DNA of 64,000 bases, from positions 372,001 through 436,000 of the forward strand of contig CAVTVQ010000006.1 of the NCBI GenBank assembly GCA_963738205.1, read 5' to 3'. Shown one piece after another: positions 55,086 through 63,585 of this stretch; within the stretch, counting starts at the first letter, position 1, and the number at the start of each line of letters is the position of its first letter. This stretch comes from DATFQE01 sp963738205. GTDB taxonomy: Bacteria > Actinomycetota > Thermoleophilia > Gaiellales > Gaiellaceae. A model generated the notes under the pieces. It was given only the letters and a program-made list of their open reading frames with translations, was not told the origin of the DNA and made no database searches. A program made the position numbers and the translations under genes.

Positions 55086-55354
55086 ACCAGATCGGGCATG
55101 TGCTCGAGCCGGTCGGTGATCACGCGGACGCGGTACTCGAGGAAGTGCTCCGGCTCGACCCCGAGCGCTTCGGCGAGCCGCTCGACTACCTCGTTTGACG
55201 GCACTGGCCGGTTGCCGTGCACGAGGTGGTTCAGGTAGCCGGCCGACAGTCCGCACTTCGCGCCGAGCCCGCGGAACGTGACGCCTGTCTCGTCCATGAG
55301 GCGCTCGAGCGTCGGCCCGAACGGCTGCTCGCTGAACTTGCGCTTGCGGGCCAT
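55058..55354 (-). CDS. XRE-type helix-turn-helix protein
   Basis: 98 residues. Residues 12-70 form a Cro/C1-type HTH (LERLMDETGVTFRGLGAKCG, LSAGYLNHLVHGNRPVPSNE, VVERLAEALGVEPEHF). The C-terminal helix (YRVRVITDRLEHMPDLVDRL) may dimerise. ATG 55354 overlaps the proS stop (TGATG), so it is the last gene of the pyrH-proS operon. Target unknown. Its final codons are part of a 104-bp tandem duplication. Confidence 0.8.
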   Translation of the reverse strand: MARKRKFSEQPFGPTLERLMDETGVTFRGLGAKCGLSAGYLNHLVHGNRPVPSNEVVERLAEALGVEPEHFLEYRVRVITDRLEHMPDLVDRLYRRLN

Positions 55355-57017
55355 CAAACGGCTCCCGCCGCGAGCTCGTCGATCGGCACGCGCCGCTCGC
55401 CGCCGTTGCTGCGGACGTCGACCGCGCCGTCCTCGAGCGTCTTTTTGCCCACCACCACGCGGACCGGGCTGCCGATCAGGTCGGCGTCGGCGAACTTCTC
55501 GCCGGCCCTCAGGTCGCGGTCGTCGAGGAGGATGGCCGTGTCGGCAGAGTCGAATGCTTCGGCCACGCGCTCTGCCTGCTCCTCGAGCCCCGGGAGTACG
55601 ACGACGTGCGCGTCATACGGCGCGATCGACGCCGGCCAGCGCATGCCCTTCTCGTCGTCGTACTGCTGCTCGACGACAGCAGCCATCACCCGGGCCGGCC
55701 CGACGCCGTAGCTGCCGCCGACGAGCGGCTTCTCCTTGCCGTCCTCGTCCAGAAACGTCGCGCCGAGCGGCTCGGAGTAGCGCGTCCCGAACTTGAAGAT
55801 GTGCCCGACCTCGATCGCGGTCTGGAAGCCGAGCATGCCGCCGCACTCGGGGCAGGCGTCGCCCTCGCGCGGCTGACGCAGGTCGGCGAGGCGCCCCTCG
55901 AAGTCGCGCCCGAGCTCGACGCCGCGAAGGTGGCGGCCGGTCGTGTTCGCGCCGGCAACGAACTGGCCCTCTCGGAGCGCCTCGTCCACGACGATCTCGC
56001 CCGAGAAGCCGACGGGCCCGAGCGAACCCGGGTCGGCGCCGAAGGCCTCGCGGATCTCGTCGACGGTCGCCGGCCGGAAGTCGGAGCCGAGCGCGGTCGC
56101 GAGCTTCGCCTCCTCGAGCCGGTCGTCGCCGCGGATCAGCGCCAGGACCAGCGGTGCCGTCGGTCTTCGTCACCGGCATCGCCTTCGAGGTCGCGGCAGC
56201 GTCGATGCCGAGGAGCTCGGCGAGCGCCTCGATCGTCGTGACGCCGGGCGTGTCGACCTCTTCCGGCTTGTCGAGCCGCGGCGGAAACTCCGGCGGCCGC
56301 GGCACCCCGCGCGCGATCTCCAGGTCGGCCGCATAGTCGCCGCGCTCGCAGGTGACGAGGATGTTCTCGCCGGAGCCGGACGGGGCTCAGATAGTCGATC
56401 GACTCCTTGCCGCCCATCATCCCGGGCTCCGCCTGCACCGCGAACGCCTCGAGCTCGCAGCGCTCGAACATGCGGTTGTACGCGTCGAAGTGCTTGCGGA
56501 AGCTGATGTCGAGCCCCTCCTCGTCGCGGTCGAACGAGTACGAGTCCTTCATGATGAACTCGCGCAGTCGCAGCAACCCGCCGCGCGGCCTGGGCTCGTC
56601 TCGCTCCTTGATCGAGAAGTGGTAGAGGATCTGCGGCAGCTGCCGGTAGCTCTGGATCTCCTTGGCGTGGAACGTGACCGTCTCCTCGTGGGTCAGCGGT
56701 AGCACGTAGTCGCGGCCGTTCCGGTCCTTCAGTCGGAAGAGCTCCTCGATGTGGCCGCGGCCCGACTGCTGCCAGAGCTCGTACGGCGTCAGCACCGGCA
56801 TCAGCATCTCCTGGCCGCCGATCGCGTTCATCTCCTCGCGGATGATCTGGACGACGTTCTGATGCACGCGCCAGCCGAGCGGGAGGAACGTCCAGACGCC
56901 TGCTGTGACCTGGCGGATGTAGCCGCCGCGGACGAGCAGCCTGTGCGACACGGCCTCCGCATCAGCGGGCGGCTCACGCAACGTCGGGAGGAACAGCTTC
57001 GAGGCCCGGGCGATCAT
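55354..57017 (-). CDS. proS: Prolyl-tRNA synthetase (two frame breaks)
   Basis: Class II aminoacyl-tRNA synthetase charging tRNA-Pro, bacterial type with an editing domain. Motif 1 region (HQNVVQIIREEMNAIGGQEM), motif 2 (FHAKEIQSYRQLPQILYHFS, then RGGLLRLREFIMKDSYSFDR) and motif 3 (GGSYGVGPARVMAAVVEQQY) are present, plus the anticodon-binding domain (YDAHVVVLPGLEEQAERVAE). The frame breaks near 56383 (one extra G joins DYLSP to SGSGENILVTCERGDYAAD) and near 56157 (one extra G joins KTDGT to LVLALIRGDDRLEEAKLA). Repaired length is 553 residues. The editing-domain lysine region (SKAMPVTKTDG) is present. Errors in sequence are likely. ATG 57017 is the start. Confidence 0.92.
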
Positions 57018-57029
57018 GCGCCTTCCAGG

Positions 57030-58163
57030 CTAGTCGAGCGGGATCAGGCTCGCCTCGGCCATGGCGAGCGCGGCGGGTTTGGCCATCTTCAACCGCTTCG
57101 GGCGCCGCATGCCCTCTGCGATCCAACGGTCGATCTCGACGAAGAGCTCGTCGATCAGTTCCTCGGAGGCCACCTTGCGCAGCACGCGGCCGTGCGCGTA
57201 GATGAAGCCCGACTCCCGGCCGCCGGCGATCCCGAAGTCGGCGTCGCCCGCCTCACCGGGGCCGTTGACCGCGCAGCCCATGACCGCGACCTCGAAGGCC
57301 TGCGGGTAGTCGCGGAGCCGCTCCTCGACGACCACGGCGAGACTCTCGACGCCGACGTTGTCGCGGCCGCACGAGGGGCACGCGATCATCACGGGGCCGC
57401 GTTCGCGCAGCCCGAGCGCCTTCAGGATCTCCCAGGCGACCTCGACCTCCTTGACGGGGTCGGCGGTCAGCGACACGCGCAGGGTGTCGCCGATCCCGTC
57501 GGCGAGCAGCGAGCCGATCCCGACCGCGCTCTTGATCGAGCCGGCGAACGGCGTGCCGGCCTCGGTCACGCCGAGGTGGAGCGGGTAGGGGACCTTGGCG
57601 GCGAGCATCCGGTAGGCCCGGATCATCGTCGGCACGTGCGTCGCCTTGACCGAGATCTTGAAGTCGCGGTAGTCGAGCCGCTCGAGCAGCTCCACCTCCT
57701 CGATCGCCGCGGCGACGAGCGCCTCGGCCTGGTCCCGCTGCGCGACGTGGTCGAGGTGTCTCGGCAGCGACCCGGAGTTCGCGCCGATCCGCATCGGAAT
57801 GCCGGCCTTCTTGGCCGCCGCGACCACTTGCTCGACCTTGTCGGGCCCGCCGATGTTGCCGGGATTGATGCGGACGGCAGCGACGCCGGCATCGATCGCA
57901 CGAAGCGCCAGGCTCGCGTTGAAGTGGATGTCCGCGATCACCGGCAGCGGCGATAGGCGCACGATCGACTTCAGCGCCTCGGCGTCCTCGATCTTCGGCA
58001 CCGCACAGCGGACGACCTCACAGCCGGCGGAGGCGAGAGCGGCGATCTGCGCCGTCGTGGCCGTGACGTCCCGGGTCGGCGTCAGCGTCATCGACTGGAC
58101 GACGACGGGCGCACCGCCGCCGAACTTCACCCCGCCGACCGTGATCTGCCGCTGGCTGGCCAT
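57030..58163 (-). CDS. ispG: 4-hydroxy-3-methylbut-2-en-1-yl diphosphate synthase
   Basis: IspG (GcpE), an iron-sulphur enzyme of the methylerythritol phosphate pathway. Conserved blocks: VVVQSMTLTPTRDVTATTAQ, VIADIHFNASLALRAIDAG, RINPGNIGG, RIGANSGSLP, and the cluster-binding CPSCGRDNVG, with MGCAVNGPGEAGDADFGIAG near the end. 377 residues, normal length. ATG 58163 starts it. Together with dxr upstream in the same operon it supplies isoprenoid precursors, and UppS uses the product. Confidence 0.96.
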   Translation of the reverse strand: MASQRQITVGGVKFGGGAPVVVQSMTLTPTRDVTATTAQIAALASAGCEVVRCAVPKIEDAEALKSIVRLSPLPVIADIHFNASLALRAIDAGVAAVRINPGNIGGPDKVEQVVAAAKKAGIPMRIGANSGSLPRHLDHVAQRDQAEALVAAAIEEVELLERLDYRDFKISVKATHVPTMIRAYRMLAAKVPYPLHLGVTEAGTPFAGSIKSAVGIGSLLADGIGDTLRVSLTADPVKEVEVAWEILKALGLRERGPVMIACPSCGRDNVGVESLAVVVEERLRDYPQAFEVAVMGCAVNGPGEAGDADFGIAGGRESGFIYAHGRVLRKVASEELIDELFVEIDRWIAEGMRRPKRLKMAKPAALAMAEASLIPLD

Positions 58164-58173
58164 CGACGAGAGG

Positions 58174-58719
58174 CTAGCGACGAGTTGCGAGGATCGCAGC
58201 CGTTTTCGGCGTCGTGAGGATCTCGGTCGCCACTAGCTGCGGGTGACCGAAGAGCCATTCGCGCACGAGATCGGGGCCCGGGAAGCCCGGGGTCAGGTCG
58301 TCCTTCACCAGCAGGCCGCCTGGCTCGAGCAGGTCGACGGCGAGCTGCCCCTTGCCGTCGGGGTCGTCCTTCCAGCCGCCCGAATCGAGGAAGACGAGCT
58401 CGAACGGGCCGCGGGGAGGCAGCGTGTCGCGCCAGTCGCCCTCCAGGAACTCGACGTTCTCGAACCCGGCGAGCCGCTCCCGTGAGATGCGTGCGCGTTC
58501 GGGGTCGAGCTCGGTCGTGACGAGGAAGGCGGCTGTCGACGCGATCGCCTCCGCGCCTTCGCCGAACGCGGTTCCGAGCTCGGCGCAGCGCTTCCCGGCG
58601 GCGAGGACGGCCAGCAGGCGCCGCACCTCCGGGATCGAGGAGCCGCCGTCGGTCACCGGTGCGCTCTCGGGTAGTGCTGCCTCCCTTCTGGGTCGCGAGC
58701 ACCAAGCCAGGGGCCGCAC
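58174..58719 (-). CDS. Class I SAM-dependent methyltransferase (O-methyltransferase-like)
   Basis: 181 residues with the Rossmann methyltransferase core. Motif I is CAELGTAFGEGAEAIA, then TTELDPERARISRERL, then FELVFLDSGG and LLEPGGLLVKDDLTPG. It lacks the long N-terminal helices of catechol-type enzymes. Substrate unknown. The start is uncertain; TG(PVTDGG..) starts could be shorter. It lies between rseP and ispG on the same strand. Confidence 0.7.
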   Translation of the reverse strand: MRPLAWCSRPRREAALPESAPVTDGGSSIPEVRRLLAVLAAGKRCAELGTAFGEGAEAIASTAAFLVTTELDPERARISRERLAGFENVEFLEGDWRDTLPPRGPFELVFLDSGGWKDDPDGKGQLAVDLLEPGGLLVKDDLTPGFPGPDLVREWLFGHPQLVATEILTTPKTAAILATRR

Positions 58720-58831
58720 TCGCCCGCGTCCAAGGCTCTCTGCAGCCTTTGCAAGGGCGAGGGTGGTTCCTGGCGCAGCGTGATCGCGGGCCAGAAGCAG
58801 GCGTGTACTCCCCGAGGGCGCACCCGCACCT

Positions 58832-60061
58832 CTAGTCGGAGACGCCGCCGATGTCGTTCGACAGGCCCACGAAGAAGAGAATCAGCACCAGCGCGATGCC
58901 CACCGCTGAGACGCGTTCGTAGACCTCCCTCCCCACCGCGCGCCCGCGCAGCCCCTCGACGAGTGCGAACACGATGTGGCCACCGTCGAGCGGCAGCAGT
59001 GGCAGCAGGTTGAGGATCGCGAGCGAGAGGCTGATGAAGGCGAGGATGCGCAGGTAGAGGCGCAGCCCACCCTCGTCGATCACCTGGCTGGACGCGTCGA
59101 CGATCCCGACGGGGCTCGAGATCTCCTTCCTGCCGCTGCCGGTGACGATCCGGCCCAGCGAGCCGCCGATCGCCTCGGTTACGCGCCAGCTCTCACGGCC
59201 GGAGAGCTCCAGCGCCTCGAGTGGCCCGTAGCGTTTGTAGTGCACCTCGGGGCGGAAGCCGAACACCCAGCGGCCGTCGCTCGACAGCCGCGTCCGCTCG
59301 GGCTCGAGCGTCACGACGCTGTTCCCACGCCGCACGGCGACCTCGATCGGCTTCCCTTCGCTGCTGCGAATCAGCTGCGAGAGCTCGTCGAAGCTGGACG
59401 CGTTCTGGCCGTTCACGGCGACGATCTCGTCGCCCGGCCGCAGGCCGGCCGCCCGAGCAGGGGAGTTCTGGTCGACGCGCGACACCTCACGCCCGGCCTC
59501 CGAGGGCACGCCCACCATGTAGACGAGGGCGATCAGCAGGATCGCGAAGACGAGATTCGTCGCCGGGCCGGCGCCGATCACCGCCACCTTCCTCCAGGTC
59601 CTCTGGCGCCAGTACGCGTCGTGCGAGAGGGAGTCTCGGAGCTCGTTCAGCCCCCGTTCAGCGCTCTTCGCGGCCGCCGGCGACAGCTCGGCGGCGCGCA
59701 CTGCGCGCTCCAGCTCCGCCAGCTGTGCCTTCGCCTCGGCCATCTCGCCCTCGGCGACGAGCCGCTTCACGCGCTCGATCGGGCCGGCGAGGCTCGGCGC
59801 CTCCTCGCGCGCACGGCCGAGGTGCAAGTCGAGGTCGGACGGCGCCGGCCGGTGCATCCCTGGGATCTTCACGTAGCCGCCCAGCGGGATCGCCCCGATG
59901 CCGTACTCGATTCCCTTCCGCTTCACCTTCGCGATCGCGGGCGGGAAGCCGAGGTAAAACCGCCGCGGGCTCATGCCGACCGCTCGAGCCGTGAAGAAGT
60001 GCCCGGCCTCGTGCACGAGGATCAGCAGGGCAAGTCCGAAGATCGCGATGGTGACGTTCAT
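58832..60061 (-). CDS. rseP: Site-2 membrane metalloprotease RseP
   Basis: 409 residues. The zinc motif LVHEAGHFFTARAVG is in the first helix, a PDZ domain spans about 205-290 (ARAAGLRPGDEIVAVNGQNA), and the second zinc site is LPLLPLDGGHIVFALVEGLR. An unusual insertion of about 85 mainly helical residues (about 75-158, LVAEGEMAEAKAQLAELERA) separates the first helix from the next. RseP/RIP proteases cut anti-sigma factors and remnant signal peptides within the membrane. ATG 60061 overlaps the dxr stop (ATGA). Confidence 0.93.
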   Translation of the reverse strand: MNVTIAIFGLALLILVHEAGHFFTARAVGMSPRRFYLGFPPAIAKVKRKGIEYGIGAIPLGGYVKIPGMHRPAPSDLDLHLGRAREEAPSLAGPIERVKRLVAEGEMAEAKAQLAELERAVRAAELSPAAAKSAERGLNELRDSLSHDAYWRQRTWRKVAVIGAGPATNLVFAILLIALVYMVGVPSEAGREVSRVDQNSPARAAGLRPGDEIVAVNGQNASSFDELSQLIRSSEGKPIEVAVRRGNSVVTLEPERTRLSSDGRWVFGFRPEVHYKRYGPLEALELSGRESWRVTEAIGGSLGRIVTGSGRKEISSPVGIVDASSQVIDEGGLRLYLRILAFISLSLAILNLLPLLPLDGGHIVFALVEGLRGRAVGREVYERVSAVGIALVLILFFVGLSNDIGGVSD

Positions 60062-61119
60062 GCGGGTGAGAGAGCTCCTTCGACGGCGCGACGCGAAGCC
60101 CCGTCCGCCTCACTCAACTCATCGAGATCACGTGCCGGAGCTCCACTCACGGTAGCGAGCGTCTCCTCGACCAACGATGAAATTTCGATAAAACCGATCC
60201 GCCCCTCCAGGAACGCCGCGACCGCGACCTCGTTCGCGGCGTTGAACGCGCAGGGGTAGGTGCCGCCGCGCTCGCCGGCCTCGCGGCCGAGGCGCAGGAG
60301 CGGGAACACGTCGAGGTCGGGCGCCTCGAACTCGAGCACGAGCCCCGCGGCCAGGTCCAGCCCGGGGACTGAAGTCGCACCCCGCTCGGGATACGTGAGC
60401 GCGTACGAGATCGGCACGCGCATGTCGGGGTAGCCGACGTGGGCCAGCGCCGCGCCGTCCCGGAAGCGGACGAGCGCGTGCACGACCGACTGCGGATGCA
60501 CCACGACCTCGATCCGCTCGTACGGCAGGCCGAACAGGAAGTGCGCCTCGATCAGCTCCAGCGCCTTGTTGGCGAGCGTGGCGGAGTCGACGGTGATCTT
60601 GGGGCCCATGTTCCACGTCGGGTGGTTGAGCGCCTCCTCGGGCGTCACGTCGACGAGCTCCTCGCGCGCGCGCCCGCGAAACGGGCCGCCGGACGCGGTC
60701 AGCACGAGGGAGTCCACTGCGGCCCCATCACGCTGCTCCAGGCATTGCTGCGCAGCCGAGTGCTCGCTGTCCACCGGCAGCAGCCTGCCTCCTCCCCGCT
60801 CCCGCGCCGCCAGGCAGAGCTCACCGCCGGCGACGAGGCTTTCCTTGTTCGCGAGGGCGAGGTCGACGCCGTATTCGAGCGCCCAGAGCGTCGCGGGCAG
60901 GCCGGCGAAGCCGACGACCGCGTTCAACACGACGTCGGGCTGCGCGCGCTCGAGCAACTCGATGACGTCGCCGCCGACCTGGGTCAACGGCGCCAGCCCG
61001 TCGATGGGTTGCGAGCCCGAAGCCGCCGCCACGAGCTCCAACCCGGGGTTGTCGTGGATGATCTCCAGCGCCTGGCGCCCGATCGAGCCCGTCGCGCCCA
61101 GCAGCGCGATCCTCCGCAT
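60058..61119 (-). CDS. dxr: 1-deoxy-D-xylulose 5-phosphate reductoisomerase, shortened
   Basis: Dxr makes methylerythritol phosphate using NADPH. The N-terminal GATGSIGRQALEIIHDNPGL, the central NAVVGFAGLPATLWALEYG, the metal/substrate motifs LPVDSEHSAAQQCLE, TASGGPFRG and NHPTWNMGPKITVDSATLANK are present. It is 353 residues, about 40 short of the usual length. The missing part lies between the first Rossmann strand pair (AAASGSQP) and DVVLNAVVG, where only a short linker remains. All catalytic motifs are intact. ATG 61119 starts the Rossmann fold. Confidence 0.93.
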   Translation of the reverse strand: MRRIALLGATGSIGRQALEIIHDNPGLELVAAASGSQPIDGLAPLTQVGGDVIELLERAQPDVVLNAVVGFAGLPATLWALEYGVDLALANKESLVAGGELCLAARERGGGRLLPVDSEHSAAQQCLEQRDGAAVDSLVLTASGGPFRGRAREELVDVTPEEALNHPTWNMGPKITVDSATLANKALELIEAHFLFGLPYERIEVVVHPQSVVHALVRFRDGAALAHVGYPDMRVPISYALTYPERGATSVPGLDLAAGLVLEFEAPDLDVFPLLRLGREAGERGGTYPCAFNAANEVAVAAFLEGRIGFIEISSLVEETLATVSGAPARDLDELSEADGASRRAVEGALSPA

Positions 61120-61142
61120 CTGCGGAAGTGTAAAGCCCCCTC

Positions 61143-61469
61143 TCAGCTCCGCCGGCAAGGCGCGTAGCCGTCGAGCACCACGCTGGCGTTCTCGAACACG
61201 AACACGCAGATGCGATCGCCTCGGCCGCGGCCGAGCGCGCGCCGCAGCTCCGGGCTCGACTCGCCGATGCGGCACTCGAGTCGCTGGTCGCCGACCGTCC
61301 TGCACTCGCCGAGGTCGGCGCCGAACTCCCGCTGTACGTAACCGCGGGCGCGCTCTTCGGTGCTCGGGTCGAAGATGCCGAGGACGACCGCCAGCACGCC
61401 GAGCGCCACGATCACGAGCCCCGCGACGATCGTGACGCTGATCAGCACCAGCAGCTGTGGACGGGTCAC
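61143..61469 (-). CDS. Small single-helix membrane protein
   Basis: 108 residues. An N-terminal membrane helix (LLVLISVTIVAGLVIVALGV, about 6-31) is followed by a small outside domain with conserved-looking cysteines (ECRTVGDQRLECRIG, ICVF, APC). No family recognised. GTG 61469 overlaps the cdsA stop (GTGA), so it belongs to the operon. A role near cell-envelope lipid synthesis is only inference from position. Confidence 0.6.
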   Translation of the reverse strand: MTRPQLLVLISVTIVAGLVIVALGVLAVVLGIFDPSTEERARGYVQREFGADLGECRTVGDQRLECRIGESSPELRRALGRGRGDRICVFVFENASVVLDGYAPCRRS

Positions 61470-62263
61470 GCCGCGCCGTAGGCCGCGATCACGTAGAACG
61501 CGGCGACGGCCGCGAACAGGTGCGCGTCGAGGCGGTCGAGGATCCCGCCGTGCGCGCCGAGCAGGCGGCTCGCGTCCTTCACGTCGACGTCGCGCTTCAG
61601 AGCCGACTCGAACAGGTCACCGAGCGGCGCGGCCAGCGCGATCACGGCGCCGAGCACGAGCGACCGGTACCCCTCCATGAAGCCCGTCTCGTACAACGCG
61701 ATCCAGGTGACGAACACCGCAGCGGCCGTGCCGGCGACGAACCCCTCCCAGGTCTTCCCGGGCGAGATCGCGGGCGCGAGCTTGTGCCGACCGACGAGGC
61801 GCCCCCCGAAGTACGCCGCCGTGTCGTCGGCGAACACGGCCAGCAGCACGGTGAAGACGGCGAGGCGGCCGTCGACCTCGATCTCCCGCAGCAGCACGAT
61901 GTGCGCGAGCCCCACGCCGACCCAGCCGGCCGCCAGGAAGGTCGACCCGACCGAGACGGCCGTGGAGCCGCGCGTCCCGCCGAGCCCCTTGAGCAGGAAC
62001 GCGAGCGGCAGCGTCAGCATCAGGCCGCCGAGCACCCATTCCGGCCCGCCGAGCCGCGCGCCCAGGATCGCGGCGAGCCCGCCCGCGAAGCCCGCGAGCA
62101 CCACGGGCCGCAGCGGCCGCATCAGTCCGAACACCTCGTGCAGCGCCAGCACGCACGCCACTGCCGCGAGCGAGGCGAGCCACCAGCCGCCCAGGTAGAC
62201 CATCCCGAGCACCGGCGGCAGCGCCACAACCGCGACGAGAACGCGGGAGATGAGCTGGCTCAC
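61466..62263 (-). CDS. cdsA: Phosphatidate cytidylyltransferase
   Basis: CdsA makes CDP-diacylglycerol, the precursor of phospholipids. 265 residues with about seven hydrophobic helices and the family signature SALKRDVDVKDASRLLGAHG followed by GILDRLDAHLF. A second conserved segment is SPGKTWEGFVAGTAAA, and ADDTAAYFGGRLVGRHKL precedes it. GTG 62263 is selected since the first helix starts there. Its product is the substrate of the CDP-alcohol transferase at 42 kb. Confidence 0.93.
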   Translation of the reverse strand: MSQLISRVLVAVVALPPVLGMVYLGGWWLASLAAVACVLALHEVFGLMRPLRPVVLAGFAGGLAAILGARLGGPEWVLGGLMLTLPLAFLLKGLGGTRGSTAVSVGSTFLAAGWVGVGLAHIVLLREIEVDGRLAVFTVLLAVFADDTAAYFGGRLVGRHKLAPAISPGKTWEGFVAGTAAAVFVTWIALYETGFMEGYRSLVLGAVIALAAPLGDLFESALKRDVDVKDASRLLGAHGGILDRLDAHLFAAVAAFYVIAAYGAA

Positions 62264-62301
62264 GCCTGGTCCTGTCCAGATCCAGCGTGTCGACCGGTCA
62301 T

Positions 62302-63000
62302 CTATCGGCCGCCGAACCGCCGACGCCGCCCGGCGTACGCTTCGAGCGCCTCGCGCAGCTGCTCCTCGCCGAAGTCCGGCCAGAGCGTGTCCACGAAGAC
62401 CAGCTCGGCATACGCGAGCTGCCAGAGGAGGAAGTTGGAGATCCGCAGCTCCCCGGAGGTGCGGATCAGCAGGTCCGGGTCGGGCAGGTCCGGGGCGTAG
62501 AGGTAGCGCGCGAATGCCTGCTCGTCGAGCATGGACGGGGAAGCGCCGTTCTCGACGAGCCGCTTGACGGCCTCGACGATCTCGGCGCGACCGCCGTAGT
62601 CGAACGCGATCCAGAGCTGGAGCCGGTCCTTGTCCTCCGTCTCGCGCTCGAGGCTTGCCATTGCCTCCTGGAGCCAGGCCGGCGCCCGGTCCCGCCTGCC
62701 GATGAAGCGCGCGCGGACGCCCTGCTCGGCGAGCTCGGGCAGCTCGCGCTCGATCGTCTCGCCGAAGATCTCCATCAGGTCGTCGACCTCGTCCGAGGGC
62801 CGCAGCCAGTTCTCGGTCGAGAAGGCGTAGACGGTCAGCGACTCGATTCCGAGGTCGATCGCGGCCTCCACGGTCCGGCGCAGCGCCCGCGTGCCGGCCC
62901 GATGGCCCTCCGCGGTCGTCAGCCCCCGTGCAGTGGCCCAACGCCCGTTCCCGTCCATGATCACCGCGACAGAGCGGGGGATCTCGGACAAGCTAGACAC
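62302..63000 (-). CDS. uppS: Undecaprenyl diphosphate synthase
   Basis: Cis-prenyltransferase that makes the lipid carrier for cell-wall precursors. The catalytic Asp is in VAVIMDGNGRWATARG; then GHRAGTRALR, YAFSTENWLRP and the C-terminal RTSGELRISNFLLWQLAYAE ... FVDTLWPDF are diagnostic. 232 residues, slightly short but complete. GTG 63000 is the start, 28 bases after frr. Confidence 0.96.
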   Translation of the reverse strand: MSSLSEIPRSVAVIMDGNGRWATARGLTTAEGHRAGTRALRRTVEAAIDLGIESLTVYAFSTENWLRPSDEVDDLMEIFGETIERELPELAEQGVRARFIGRRDRAPAWLQEAMASLERETEDKDRLQLWIAFDYGGRAEIVEAVKRLVENGASPSMLDEQAFARYLYAPDLPDPDLLIRTSGELRISNFLLWQLAYAELVFVDTLWPDFGEEQLREALEAYAGRRRRFGGR

Positions 63001-63027
63001 CCGGAAAATGCAGCCGCATCTTCCGGG

Positions 63028-63585
63028 TCATACCTCCGTGATCTCGGTTTCCTTGCGCTTCAGCAGCTCGTCGATCTTGTGCACGCGCTCGTCGGTGAGC
63101 TTCTGCACGCGGTCCTCGGCGCGGCGCTCCTCGTCGTCGCCGACCTCGCCGTTGTGGACGAGCTCCTTCAGGTGGTGCATGACATCGCGGCGCACGTTGC
63201 GCACGGCGACCCGACCGTCCTCGGCCAGGTGGCGGACCACCTTGACGAGATCCTTGCGCCGTTCCTCGGTGAGCTGCGGGATCGGGAGCCGGATCACCTT
63301 GCCGTCGTTGGACGGCGTCAGCCCCAAGTCCGATTCCTGGATCGCGCGCTCGATCGACTTGATCGAGCTGGGGTCGAACGGCTGGACGGTGAGCAGTCGC
63401 GGCTCCGGCACGTTGATCGTCGCCAGCTGCTTGAGCGGCGTCGGCTGCCCGTAGTAGTCGACGTTGACGCGGTCCAGCAGCGCTGCGGACGCTCGGCCGG
63501 TGCGCACCGTGTTGAACTCGTTGTGGGTCGACTCGACGGACTTGTCCATCCGCCTGGTCGCGTCGCTGATCAGGTCGTCGATCAT
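63028..63585 (-). CDS. frr: Ribosome recycling factor
   Basis: RRF separates ribosomal subunits with EF-G after termination. 185 residues with NTVRTGRASAALLDRVNVDY, the hinge (YGQPTPLKQLATINVPEPRL) and IRLPIPQLTEERRKDLVK, all canonical. ATG 63585 overlaps the pyrH stop by four bases (ATGA). Order pyrH-frr-uppS-cdsA-dxr-rseP-ispG-proS is widely conserved in bacteria. Confidence 0.97.
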   Translation of the reverse strand: MIDDLISDATRRMDKSVESTHNEFNTVRTGRASAALLDRVNVDYYGQPTPLKQLATINVPEPRLLTVQPFDPSSIKSIERAIQESDLGLTPSNDGKVIRLPIPQLTEERRKDLVKVVRHLAEDGRVAVRNVRRDVMHHLKELVHNGEVGDDEERRAEDRVQKLTDERVHKIDELLKRKETEITEV

